Part shown: positions 7,305 to 15,455 of the stretch, piece by piece | Layout of the letters: each line of letters opens with the position of its first letter | How positions within the stretch are numbered: position 1 is the first letter of the stretch | NCBI GenBank assembly: GCA_958415865.1 | Contig: CATYZV010000001.1 | Coordinates: 1-23,532 of the forward strand | Direction: 5' to 3' | DNA: 23,532 bases | Source of the DNA: an uncultured Selenomonadaceae bacterium | Lineage (GTDB): Bacteria; Bacillota; Negativicutes; Selenomonadales; Selenomonadaceae | Notes under the pieces: generated by a model | Seen by the model: only the letters and a program-made list of their open reading frames with translations | What the model was told of the DNA's origin: nothing | Databases searched by the model: none | Program-made: the position numbers and the translations under genes

Positions 7305-8156
7305 ATGAGATTAAAACAATTTTCTAACGGAGTGATCATGCCGGGTATTGGTTTTGGCACGTACAAGGCTTTAGAAGGCGGCAAGAAGATAATTGAAATG
7401 GCTATTGAAGCGGGTTATCGTCATTTTGACACAGCTGCGGCTTACGGCAATGAAGAAGAAGTCGGCGAAGTGATAGCCAACAGCGGTATAGACAGGAGAG
7501 ATTTCTTTATCACCAGTAAGGTATGGCCGACTGAACTAGGTTATAAAAAGACGATGAATTCCTTTTTTGACTCTATGCACAAGCTGCAAACGCATTACTT
7601 GGATTTATTTTTGATTCACTGGCCCAAAGACCCTGCCGGAGATTTGGAGAGTGATAATTGGCGGCAACTCAACAGAGAAAGCTGGCGGGCAATGGAAGAG
7701 CTTTATAACGACGGTTTTATCAGAGCCATCGGTGTCAGCAATTTTCTGCCGCACCATATTTTAAATCTCATGAGTAAAGCCAAAGTCATGCCGATGGTGG
7801 ATCAGCTGGAAATACACCCCGGATACAGCCAGACTGCGACAAGAGATTTCTGCAAAGAATTCGGCTTATTCGTTGAAGCATGGAGTCCGATCGGGCGCGG
7901 CAGAGTGCTGCAAGATCCTCTTATCAAAGAATTGGCGGCAAAATACCATAAAAACGAAGGACAGATATGTATAAAGTATGTTGAACAGCTTGGAGCAGTT
8001 CCTTTGCCAAAATCATCGAGCCTGGAGCGCATGAAGGGAAATCTCGATATAGATGATTTTTCAATTTCCAGTGAAGATATGTATAGGTTGCTGACTATGC
8101 CCCAGACGGGATGGTCCGGGCAGCATCCTGATAGAGGCTGGCAATCTCCAGATTGA
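7305..8156 (+). CDS. Aldo/keto reductase (AKR, 2,5-diketogluconate reductase-like)
   Basis: This NADPH-dependent carbonyl reductase has the AKR (beta/alpha)8 barrel and 283 residues. The catalytic tetrad is visible: Asp42 in HFDTAAAYG, Tyr47 in the same block, Lys72 in ITSKVW and His105 in LFLIHWP. Other family blocks are GIGFGTYKA near the N-terminus, IGVSNFLPHHI, EIHPGYSQ and the cofactor-side PLPKSSSLERMKGN. The start is ATG 7305 after AAAGGTGG; a GTG at 7293 lies inside that Shine-Dalgarno and is rejected. The gene is monocistronic between the rsmG terminator and the ure promoter. The substrate cannot be deduced: members reduce sugar acids, methylglyoxal or other aldehydes. Confidence 0.93.
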   Translation: MRLKQFSNGVIMPGIGFGTYKALEGGKKIIEMAIEAGYRHFDTAAAYGNEEEVGEVIANSGIDRRDFFITSKVWPTELGYKKTMNSFFDSMHKLQTHYLDLFLIHWPKDPAGDLESDNWRQLNRESWRAMEELYNDGFIRAIGVSNFLPHHILNLMSKAKVMPMVDQLEIHPGYSQTATRDFCKEFGLFVEAWSPIGRGRVLQDPLIKELAAKYHKNEGQICIKYVEQLGAVPLPKSSSLERMKGNLDIDDFSISSEDMYRLLTMPQTGWSGQHPDRGWQSPD

Positions 8157-8199
8157 CAATCTTATAATCTATAGGTAAAAAATATGAATATGATGTTTA

Positions 8200-8228
8200 T
8201 TGACAGTGAATAAATGTAGTGGTATATT
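8200..8228 (+). promoter_or_regulatory. Urease operon promoter
   Basis: TTGACA (8200-8205), a 17-bp spacer and TATATT (8223-8228), a near-perfect vegetative promoter. Initiation is predicted at 8235-8236, so the RNA begins only a few nucleotides before the hairpin at 8238-8284. No other promoter fits between that hairpin and ureA. Confidence 0.85.
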
Positions 8229-8235
8229 ATTTTTA

Positions 8236-8289
8236 GCAAACAGACAAAGGCGTCTGCTGTAATGAGCAGGGTCGAAGTCTGTTTTTTTT
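8236..8289 (+). promoter_or_regulatory. ureA leader attenuator: terminator hairpin with structured internal loop, riboswitch candidate
   Basis: The outer stem AAACAGAC (8238-8245) pairs with GTCTGTTT (8277-8284) and runs into eight T residues (8282-8289), the form of an intrinsic terminator. Inside, CTGCT (8254-8258) pairs with AGCAG (8265-8269) around loop GTAATG. The two stems are separated by an asymmetric internal loop, AAAGGCGT on the 5' side (8246-8253) and GGTCGAA on the 3' side (8270-8276). The whole element begins at the predicted +1 and stands between the only visible promoter and eight urease genes, so read-through must be permitted or regulated. It may also terminate transcription from the aldo/keto reductase gene. 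I do not recognise it as a known riboswitch class. Confidence 0.65.
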
Positions 8290-8331
8290 ATCTTTGATTA
8301 CAAAATTAATAATTGAGGAGGCAGCAGATCG

Positions 8332-8634
8332 ATGCGATTGAATCAGAAGGAAATTGAGAAATTGATGCTTCACATGGCCGGTAATTTAGCCAAGGAACGC
8401 AGAGCCAGGGGGCTTAAGCTGAATTATCCGGAAGCGGTAGCTTATATAAGTTCAGAGCTTATGGAACTGGCACGCGACGGAAAGAGTGTTACAGAACTGA
8501 TGCAGCTGGGTACGAAACTGCTGAGTATAGATGATGTGATGGACGGTGTAGCCGATATGGTAACAGAAGTGCAGGTGGAAGCTACTTTCCCCGACGGCAC
8601 CAAGTTAGTTACAGTCCACAATCCGATACAGTAA
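8332..8634 (+). CDS. ureA: Urease subunit gamma
   Basis: The 100-residue product is the small urease gamma subunit. It starts [20 protein letters not shown], continues [19 protein letters not shown], and ends in the family's [20 protein letters not shown] strand. It assembles with UreB and UreC into the (alpha-beta-gamma)3 cytoplasmic enzyme that hydrolyses urea to ammonia and carbamate. ATG 8332 follows GAGGAGG (8315-8321). CAGCAGA, immediately after that Shine-Dalgarno (8322-8328), is complementary to TCTGCTG in the leader (8253-8259). As in most bacteria, gamma and beta are separate genes, not the fused UreA of Helicobacter. Confidence 0.97.
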   Translation: MRLNQKEIEKLMLHMAGNLAKERRARGLKLNYPEAVAYISSELMELARDGKSVTELMQLGTKLLSIDDVMDGVADMVTEVQVEATFPDGTKLVTVHNPIQ

Positions 8635-8646
8635 GGAGGGGTTACG

Positions 8647-9009
8647 ATGAAAATAGGGGAAATAATGCCCGTTAAGAGAGATATTGTACTAAATGAAGGT
8701 AAGCCTTCTATAAAAATATTAGTTGCTAATACCGGCGACCGTCCTGTGCAGGTCGGCTCGCATTACCATTTCTTTGAAGTGAATCGCTGCCTTTCTTTTG
8801 ATAGAGAAAAAGCATATGGATTCCATTTGGATATCCCCTCCGGCACATCGGTCCGTTTTGAACCCGGTGAAGAAAAAGAAGTACAGCTCACAGCTATAGG
8901 CGGCACTAAACGGGTGTTTGGCTTAAACGACTTGACGCGTGCTCAGGTCTCGGAAGCGACAAAAGCGGCTTCTATGCTTAAGGCAAAAGAAAAAGGTTTC
9001 ATTAAATAA
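8647..9009 (+). CDS. ureB: Urease subunit beta
   Basis: The 120-residue beta subunit begins MKIGEIMPVKRDIVLNEG and has the conserved NTGDRPVQVGSHYHFFEVN and AYGFHLDIPSGTSVRFEPGE blocks. It ends with the FGLNDLTRAQV tail and an additional Lys/Ala-rich helix of about 18 residues (SEATKAASMLKAKEKGFIK). The beta subunit packs against the catalytic subunit near the active-site flap. ATG 8647 follows a strong AAGGAGGGG, 12 bases after the ureA stop, so the three structural genes form one tightly spaced translation series. Confidence 0.97.
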   Translation: MKIGEIMPVKRDIVLNEGKPSIKILVANTGDRPVQVGSHYHFFEVNRCLSFDREKAYGFHLDIPSGTSVRFEPGEEKEVQLTAIGGTKRVFGLNDLTRAQVSEATKAASMLKAKEKGFIK

Positions 9010-9021
9010 GGAGGTCTGACG

Positions 9022-10743
9022 ATGAGCTTTAAGATATCTAGTGATAAATACGCTATGATGTACGGCCCGACAACGGGTGATAAGGTACGCCTGGCTGATA
9101 CGGATTTGATCATAGAAGTAGAAAAAGATTATACGACTTACGGTGATGAAGCCAAGTTCGGCGGCGGCAAGACGCTGCGCGACGGCATGGGACAGTCGGT
9201 AATGACGACGAGCAAGGACGGCGATTTGGATTTAGTAATCACTAACTGTTTAGTTGTGGATTACACAGGTATTTTCAAGGCAGATATCGGCATCAAAGAC
9301 GGTAAAATTGCCGGTATCGGCAAGGCAGGCAATCCGGCAGTGATGGATGGTGTTACGCCGGGCATGACGGTCGGTGCATCGACGGAAGCTCTTGCCGGTG
9401 AAGGACTGATCTTGACAGCTGGCGGCCTCGATACGCACATCCATTTCATCTCGCCGCAGCAGATAGACTGTGCTCTTTACAGCGGTGTTACGACGATGAT
9501 CGGCGGCGGTACGGGCCCGGCTGACGGCACGAATGCTACTACCTGCACACCCGGTCCGTGGAATATGGAAATGATGCTCAAGGCCTCGGAAGAATATCCG
9601 ATGAATATCGGGCTATTGGGCAAGGGCAACTGCTCTGATGAAAAAGCACTAGTGGAACAGATCAAAGCCGGTGCAATGGGCTTGAAGCTGCACGAAGACT
9701 GGGGCTCTACTCCTGCTGCTATCGACCACTGCCTGAATGTTGCTGATGATTACGATGTGCAGGTAGCTATCCATACGGATACTTTGAACGAAGGCGGCTG
9801 CGTGGAAGATACTCTGGCTGCTATCGCCGGACGCACGATTCACACTTACCATACGGAAGGTGCAGGCGGCGGCCATGCCCCCGACATCATCCGCGCTGCC
9901 GGTGCTCCGAACGTGCTGCCGTCTTCGACAAATCCGACTATGCCTTATACAAAGAATACGCTCGATGAACATCTCGATATGCTGATGGTCTGCCATCATC
10001 TCGACAAGCGTATCCCTGAAGATGTCGCCTTTGCTGACTCGCGTATCCGCCCGGAAACGATTGCAGCTGAAGACGTACTGCACGATATGGGCGTATTCAG
10101 CATGATGAGTTCCGACTCGCAGGCTATGGGCCGCGTCGGTGAAGTCATAACGCGCACCTGGCAGACTGCCAGCAAGATGAAAGGAGAACGAGGCGCACTG
10201 CCGGAAGATGAAGGCAAGGGAAATGATAATTTCCGTGTAAAACGCTATATCTCCAAGTACACTATCAATCCTGCTATTACGCACGGTGTATCGCAGTACG
10301 TCGGCTCTGTAGAAAAGGGCAAGTGGGCAGATCTCGTGCTCTGGAATCCCGCATTCTTCGGAATTAAGCCTGATATCATCATCAAGGGCGGCATGATTAT
10401 CGCTTCTAAAATGGGTGATGCTAATGCTTCGATACCTACCTGTGAACCTGTCATCTATCGTCCGATGTTTGCAGCACATGGCAAAGCAAAATACGCATCT
10501 TGCCTGACTTTTGTATCGAAAGCTGCTATGGAAAACGATGTCAAAGATAAATACGGTTTGGAAAAAACCGTCGTTCCCGTATCGGGCTGCCGCGATATCG
10601 GCAAAAAGGATATGAAGTTCAACGACAAGACGCCGGAAATCACGGTAAATCCTGAAACGTATGAAGTCCGCGTTGACGGTGAACACATTACGGCAAAAGC
10701 AGCTGATAAGCTGCCGCTGACTCAGCTCTACAACTTATTCTGA
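9022..10743 (+). CDS. ureC: Urease subunit alpha (catalytic)
   Basis: At 573 residues this is the full-length nickel-containing subunit of the amidohydrolase superfamily. All active-site residues are present by alignment to the Klebsiella enzyme. The metal ligands are His139 and His141 in DTHIHF, the carbamylated Lys222 in LKLHEDW, His251 in AIHTDT, His277 in [13 protein letters not shown], and Asp365 in SSDSQAMGR. The flap and catalytic residues are Cys324-His325 in MVCHH, and Arg341 in DSRIRPET. The N-terminus ([16 protein letters not shown]) is intact. ATG 9022 follows AGGAGG, 12 bases after ureB. The long open frame on the opposite strand (9649-10686) is a codon-bias shadow. Confidence 0.98.
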   Translation: MSFKISSDKYAMMYGPTTGDKVRLADTDLIIEVEKDYTTYGDEAKFGGGKTLRDGMGQSVMTTSKDGDLDLVITNCLVVDYTGIFKADIGIKDGKIAGIGKAGNPAVMDGVTPGMTVGASTEALAGEGLILTAGGLDTHIHFISPQQIDCALYSGVTTMIGGGTGPADGTNATTCTPGPWNMEMMLKASEEYPMNIGLLGKGNCSDEKALVEQIKAGAMGLKLHEDWGSTPAAIDHCLNVADDYDVQVAIHTDTLNEGGCVEDTLAAIAGRTIHTYHTEGAGGGHAPDIIRAAGAPNVLPSSTNPTMPYTKNTLDEHLDMLMVCHHLDKRIPEDVAFADSRIRPETIAAEDVLHDMGVFSMMSSDSQAMGRVGEVITRTWQTASKMKGERGALPEDEGKGNDNFRVKRYISKYTINPAITHGVSQYVGSVEKGKWADLVLWNPAFFGIKPDIIIKGGMIIASKMGDANASIPTCEPVIYRPMFAAHGKAKYASCLTFVSKAAMENDVKDKYGLEKTVVPVSGCRDIGKKDMKFNDKTPEITVNPETYEVRVDGEHITAKAADKLPLTQLYNLF

Positions 10744-10771
10744 TAAAATTTAAATTGCAAGGGGAGATTCT

Positions 10772-11278
10772 ATGCTAGGTGTTTGCTTATTATTCGTCGG
10801 CATTGTCCTTATAAACAATGGTCTTTGTACATTGTACAATGTAGATGGCAGATCGACGGCGGTAATGAATATTTTAACCGGTGGATTGTCGCTGTTCATC
10901 AATGCTGTGAGTCTCGTCATGGGCAATTACTACGCAGCCGGAACGGGACTGTTGTTCGGCTTTACCTACATTTTTGTAGCTTTCATGTCCATATGGAAAC
11001 TCAATCCTATACCGTTTGCCTGGTTCTCCACCTTTGTAGCTGTAAATGCCGTAGTATTCGGCACTATTGAAGGTGTTATAGGCAGCAGTGCACTTAATAT
11101 CACACCTGACTGGCGCTGGGCTGCTATCTGGTATTTATGGGCTATTTTGTGGGGCACCGCTTTTGTAGAGGTTATCTGCAATAAGCCGCTCGGTAAATTC
11201 ACGCCGGTGCTGCAGGTATTTGAAGGCGTTGTTACAGCATGGCTGCCGGGTCTTTTGATGCTGATCGGCCAGTGGTAA
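10772..11278 (+). CDS. ureI: Urea channel, AmiS/UreI family
   Basis: This 168-residue inner membrane protein has six predicted helices. It matches UreI/AmiS at its start (MLGVCLLFVGIVLINNGLC, with VDGRSTAVMNILTGGLS), middle (GTGLLFGFTYIFVA) and end (PLGKFTPVLQVFEGVVTAWLPG). UreI forms a hexameric channel that lets urea into the cytoplasm. The protein contains no histidine at all, and the two external loops that carry the pH-sensing residues in Helicobacter pylori are short here (around GNYYAAG and IGSSALNITPDW). It is therefore probably not acid-gated, resembling the Streptococcus salivarius type. ATG 10772 follows AAGGGGAG. Its place between ureC and ureE is the Helicobacter order. Confidence 0.93.
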   Translation: MLGVCLLFVGIVLINNGLCTLYNVDGRSTAVMNILTGGLSLFINAVSLVMGNYYAAGTGLLFGFTYIFVAFMSIWKLNPIPFAWFSTFVAVNAVVFGTIEGVIGSSALNITPDWRWAAIWYLWAILWGTAFVEVICNKPLGKFTPVLQVFEGVVTAWLPGLLMLIGQW

Positions 11279-11293
11279 GATAAGGGGTTTATT

Positions 11294-11773
11294 ATGCTTT
11301 GTGAAAAAATATTGGGTCGGCTGAAGGATTTTGATACAGCCAGCAAGACTATAGAATACGTCGATATAGAATGGCATGAGGCTTTCAAGCGCATCCACAA
11401 AAAGACGACGGACAAGGGCCGCGAAATAGGCATACGCCTCGGCGATGATGTGCTGAGCCGCGGACTTTACGAGGGCGATGTACTGTATGCTGATGATAAG
11501 CTGATCATCGCTGTGCACACTCCGCCCTGTGAAGTTATCGTGATAAAAGTGCGCCCTGACCATGCTTTCATGGTTCCTAAGGCTTGTTACGAGATAGGCA
11601 ACCGCCATGCACCGCTGTTTTACGGCGAGGATGCGTTTTCCTTTATCACACCTTACAATGAACCGATGCTGGCTATGCTGCAAAGGCTGCATGGAGTAGA
11701 TGCAGAAAAAGCGGTGCAGCAGCTCGATTTCGACAAGCGCATATCGGCTTCAGTGCATAATCATCACCATTGA
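11294..11773 (+). CDS. ureE: Urease accessory protein UreE (nickel metallochaperone)
   Basis: UreE delivers Ni2+ to the UreG-UreF-UreD-apo-urease complex. The 159-residue product shows the N-terminal substrate-binding-like domain (REIGIRLGDDVLSRGLYEGDVLY) and the metal-binding domain with the conserved interface histidine His105 in GNRHAPLF. It ends in a short histidine-rich tail, HNHHH (155-159), much shorter than the 10-His tail of Klebsiella UreE but in line with a nickel ligand role. ATG 11294 follows AAGGGG and lies 16 bases after ureI. Confidence 0.95.
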   Translation: MLCEKILGRLKDFDTASKTIEYVDIEWHEAFKRIHKKTTDKGREIGIRLGDDVLSRGLYEGDVLYADDKLIIAVHTPPCEVIVIKVRPDHAFMVPKACYEIGNRHAPLFYGEDAFSFITPYNEPMLAMLQRLHGVDAEKAVQQLDFDKRISASVHNHHH

Positions 11774-11797
11774 TCGAATTTTAATGGAAAAATATAT

Positions 11798-12511
11798 ATG
11801 ATAAAAGATAATATTGTTGATAATTTTAAGAGTCATTTTCTGCTTTTGCAGATAAATGACTCACTTTTTCCCATCGGAGCTTATTCTCATTCCTATGGGC
11901 TGGAAACGTATATTCAGCGCAATTTAATCACCGATGCAGATGGTGCAGCGGAATATATTAAAAAGCGTCTTTTGTACAATTTCTGTTATACAGATCTACT
12001 GGCGGCGCGCTTGGCTTTTGACTATACACGCACGGAAAATCTTTCTAAATTAGATGAGCTGGAAGATATGATGGACGCATCGCGCGTACCCAAAGAGCTT
12101 CGCGAAGCGTCGAAGAAATTGGGCAGCCGTTTTATTAAGACTTTGACGCATATGGATGTGCCGTATGAAAAAGAGCATTTCAAGCAGTACGTACAGCTGC
12201 GGCAGGGCAAGACCACCTGTCATCCCTGTGCTTACGGAGCTTTCTGCGCCTGTACATCAATAAAAAGAGAAGATGCTCTGACTAATTATCTCTATGCCCA
12301 GGCATCGGCGATGGTTACAAACTGTGTTAAGACCATACCTCTGAGCCAGTCTGATGGGCAGAAGATACTGTTTTCACTATATCCCGTGTTTGAAACGGTA
12401 TTGGCTCGCGTGCAGTCAGCAGGTGAGGAAATGCTCTGCGCTTCAACACCGGGCTTTGACCTTAGAAGCATACAGCATGAATACCTTTATTCACGCCTGT
12501 ATATGTCGTGA
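11798..12511 (+). CDS. ureF: Urease accessory protein UreF
   Basis: UreF is an all-helical protein that links UreD and UreG and regulates the UreG GTPase during nickel insertion. The 237-residue product has the family N-terminal motif LLQINDSLFPIGAYSHSYGLE (residues 16-36 approximately), then LDELEDMMDASRVPKELREAS and the C-terminal IPLSQSDGQKILF segment, which corresponds to the conserved IPLGQ region. The ATG at 11798 has only a poor purine stretch (ATGGAAA) ahead, so initiation may be inefficient. About 14 residues precede the part that usually begins UreF. The 64 bases after it hold no recognisable gene or terminator. Confidence 0.93.
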   Translation: MIKDNIVDNFKSHFLLLQINDSLFPIGAYSHSYGLETYIQRNLITDADGAAEYIKKRLLYNFCYTDLLAARLAFDYTRTENLSKLDELEDMMDASRVPKELREASKKLGSRFIKTLTHMDVPYEKEHFKQYVQLRQGKTTCHPCAYGAFCACTSIKREDALTNYLYAQASAMVTNCVKTIPLSQSDGQKILFSLYPVFETVLARVQSAGEEMLCASTPGFDLRSIQHEYLYSRLYMS

Positions 12512-12575
12512 GATTTTGATTTTTATGCTTGAGCTGATGATATATAGAATTTGATTGTAGAAAGAAGCTGATAAA

Positions 12576-13184
12576 ATGTCATACGTAAGAATAGGCGTGG
12601 CAGGTCCTGTCGGTTCGGGCAAGACGGCACTGATCGAAGCTCTGACGCGCAAGATGGCAAAGGATTACAGCATTGGCGTAATCACCAATGATATATATAC
12701 GAAAGAAGATGCAGAATTTCTATCCAAGAACAGCGTACTGCCGCGCGAACGCATCATCGGCGTAGAAACGGGCGGATGCCCGCATACAGCTATCCGCGAA
12801 GATGCTTCGATGAATTTGGAAGCAGTCGATGAAATGATGGAGAAATTTCCTGATATTCAGCTGATGTTCATCGAAAGCGGCGGAGATAATCTATCTGCTA
12901 CTTTTTCTCCGGAGCTTGTAGATGCTACGATCTTCGTCATCGACGTATCAGAAGGCGACAAAATACCGCGCAAAGGCGGCCCCGGCATCACGCGCTCTGA
13001 CCTTTTGGTCATAAATAAAATAGACTTGGCTCCTTATGTCGGTGCAAGTCTGGAAGTAATGGAACGCGATTCCAAGAAAATGCGAGGCAATCGTCCGTTT
13101 ATGTTCACCAATATCCGCTCCGGCGAACACGTCGACGATGTGGTGAACTGGATTAAAAGCAATGTTCTGCTAGAGGGCATGTGA
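12576..13184 (+). CDS. ureG: Urease accessory protein UreG (GTPase)
   Basis: UreG is a SIMIBI-class GTPase whose GTP hydrolysis drives nickel transfer to urease. The 202-residue product has the P-loop GPVGSGKT (10-17), the nickel-binding Cys-Pro-His motif (C68-P69-H70, in [13 protein letters not shown]), the switch segment [27 protein letters not shown], and the guanine-specificity motif NKID (147-150). No N-terminal His-rich extension is present. ATG 12576 has only a weak AGAAAGAAG Shine-Dalgarno. The stop overlaps the ureD start. Confidence 0.97.
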   Translation: MSYVRIGVAGPVGSGKTALIEALTRKMAKDYSIGVITNDIYTKEDAEFLSKNSVLPRERIIGVETGGCPHTAIREDASMNLEAVDEMMEKFPDIQLMFIESGGDNLSATFSPELVDATIFVIDVSEGDKIPRKGGPGITRSDLLVINKIDLAPYVGASLEVMERDSKKMRGNRPFMFTNIRSGEHVDDVVNWIKSNVLLEGM

Positions 13185-13984
13185 TGGAAAAAGCAGGTGC
13201 AAATCAGTTCGGCAGAGTATCTGAGCTGAGATTGACGGCAGCAGTTAAAAATAACAGAACAATATTGGAAGATGTATTTTTTACAGCTCCGTACAAGATT
13301 ATGAAACCTTTTGTAAAACCAAACGGTGCTATCACAGTGATGCTGCTGGCCGCCTCAGCAGGTATCATGGAAGGCGACCGCCAGCATTTTGACTTCACGG
13401 TTAAAAGCGGAGCAGACCTGGAATTCACATCGCAGTCTTACGACAAGATCCACCAGATGAAATCCGGTTGTGCCAAGCGAGATACAGTTGTTCATGTAGA
13501 ATCAGGAGCCTCGTTCTGCTTCAATCCTCAGCCGACAATACCATTTGCTGATTCAGCTTTTGCCAACAGCATGGAGATACATCTAGCTGACAGCACAGCA
13601 CGTTTTGAGCTAAGCGAAATTTTCTCCTGCGGCAGATATATACGCGGCGAACAGTTCGCTTATAGATTTTACCACAATCTAGTGAATATCTATCGAGGCG
13701 ATAAGCTCATCTACCGTGATAATACGCGCTATGACCCGGCAATGTTTGAAATGGCGGGCATAGGCATGTACGAAGGCTACACCCATCAAGCGAATGTATT
13801 TGTCTCAGTGCGAGATGATATAGCAGCAAAAAAAGAAACTGTGCATCAGCTGCTAAATCAGCAGCCCGATGCTGAAGGTGATGTTACAGAATTAGCACAG
13901 GGCGATATAGCTGTGCGTATCTTTGCGCATCGTGCTCAGGTGCTGGAACGGATTGTCAAAGATATCTTTGCTGTTACAAATTGA
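13184..13984 (+). CDS. ureD: Urease accessory protein UreD (UreH)
   Basis: UreD (UreH in Helicobacter) is the beta-rich scaffold that binds apo-urease and UreF and channels nickel into the active site. The 266-residue product has the AASAGIMEGDRQHFDFTV block, the TSQSYDKIHQM region and the PQPTIPFADSAF segment typical of the family, then EIFSCGRYIRGEQFAY. ATG 13184 is preferred because AGAGGG (13172-13177) is about 6 bases upstream. It overlaps the ureG stop in TGATG. An in-frame GTG three bases earlier is possible. It is the last gene of the operon and is followed by a bidirectional terminator. Confidence 0.93.
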   Translation: MEKAGANQFGRVSELRLTAAVKNNRTILEDVFFTAPYKIMKPFVKPNGAITVMLLAASAGIMEGDRQHFDFTVKSGADLEFTSQSYDKIHQMKSGCAKRDTVVHVESGASFCFNPQPTIPFADSAFANSMEIHLADSTARFELSEIFSCGRYIRGEQFAYRFYHNLVNIYRGDKLIYRDNTRYDPAMFEMAGIGMYEGYTHQANVFVSVRDDIAAKKETVHQLLNQQPDAEGDVTELAQGDIAVRIFAHRAQVLERIVKDIFAVTN

Positions 13985-13994
13985 TATAGAGTAG

Positions 13995-14035
13995 AAAAAA
14001 CGATGCTTATCTTTTGCGGATAAGCATCGTTTTTT
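13995..14035. terminator. Bidirectional terminator between ureD and serS
   Basis: A-run, then ACGATGCTTATC (14000-14011), a 7-nt loop, GATAAGCATCGT (14019-14030) and a T-run. The perfect 12-bp stem flanked by A and T runs can end the convergent ure (+) and serS (-) transcripts. Confidence 0.93.
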
Positions 14036-14078
14036 AGTATGCCAAATATGTTTTTGCTAATTATGAAAATGATATGGT

Positions 14079-15371
<1,293 letters not shown>

Positions 15372-15455
15372 TTAATAGTTTATGCTTTTTAATTTTACAA
15401 CAGAATCACGAAAAATAAAAGTAGTTATGCCGATAGTAAAGCATGGAGACAGCGT

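Noticed and set aside
8153..8168. TTGACA and TATAAT at the end of the aldo/keto reductase gene
   Set aside because: The two hexamers are only 4 bp apart, far from the 16-18 bp needed. The pair at 8200/8223 is correctly spaced.
9649..10686. 345-codon open frame on the minus strand opposite ureC
   Set aside because: It lies wholly antisense to the clearly conserved ureC catalytic region, has no Shine-Dalgarno and encodes no recognisable domain. It follows from the codon bias of ureC.
10783..11070. 95-codon plus-strand frame overlapping ureI
   Set aside because: Different frame from the well-conserved UreI, Arg/His/Cys-rich nonsense translation.
12512..12575. Possible small gene or promoter between ureF and ureG
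   Set aside because: AT-rich spacer without a ribosome site plus open frame, and no correctly spaced -35/-10 pair; probably just an untranslated gap in the operon.
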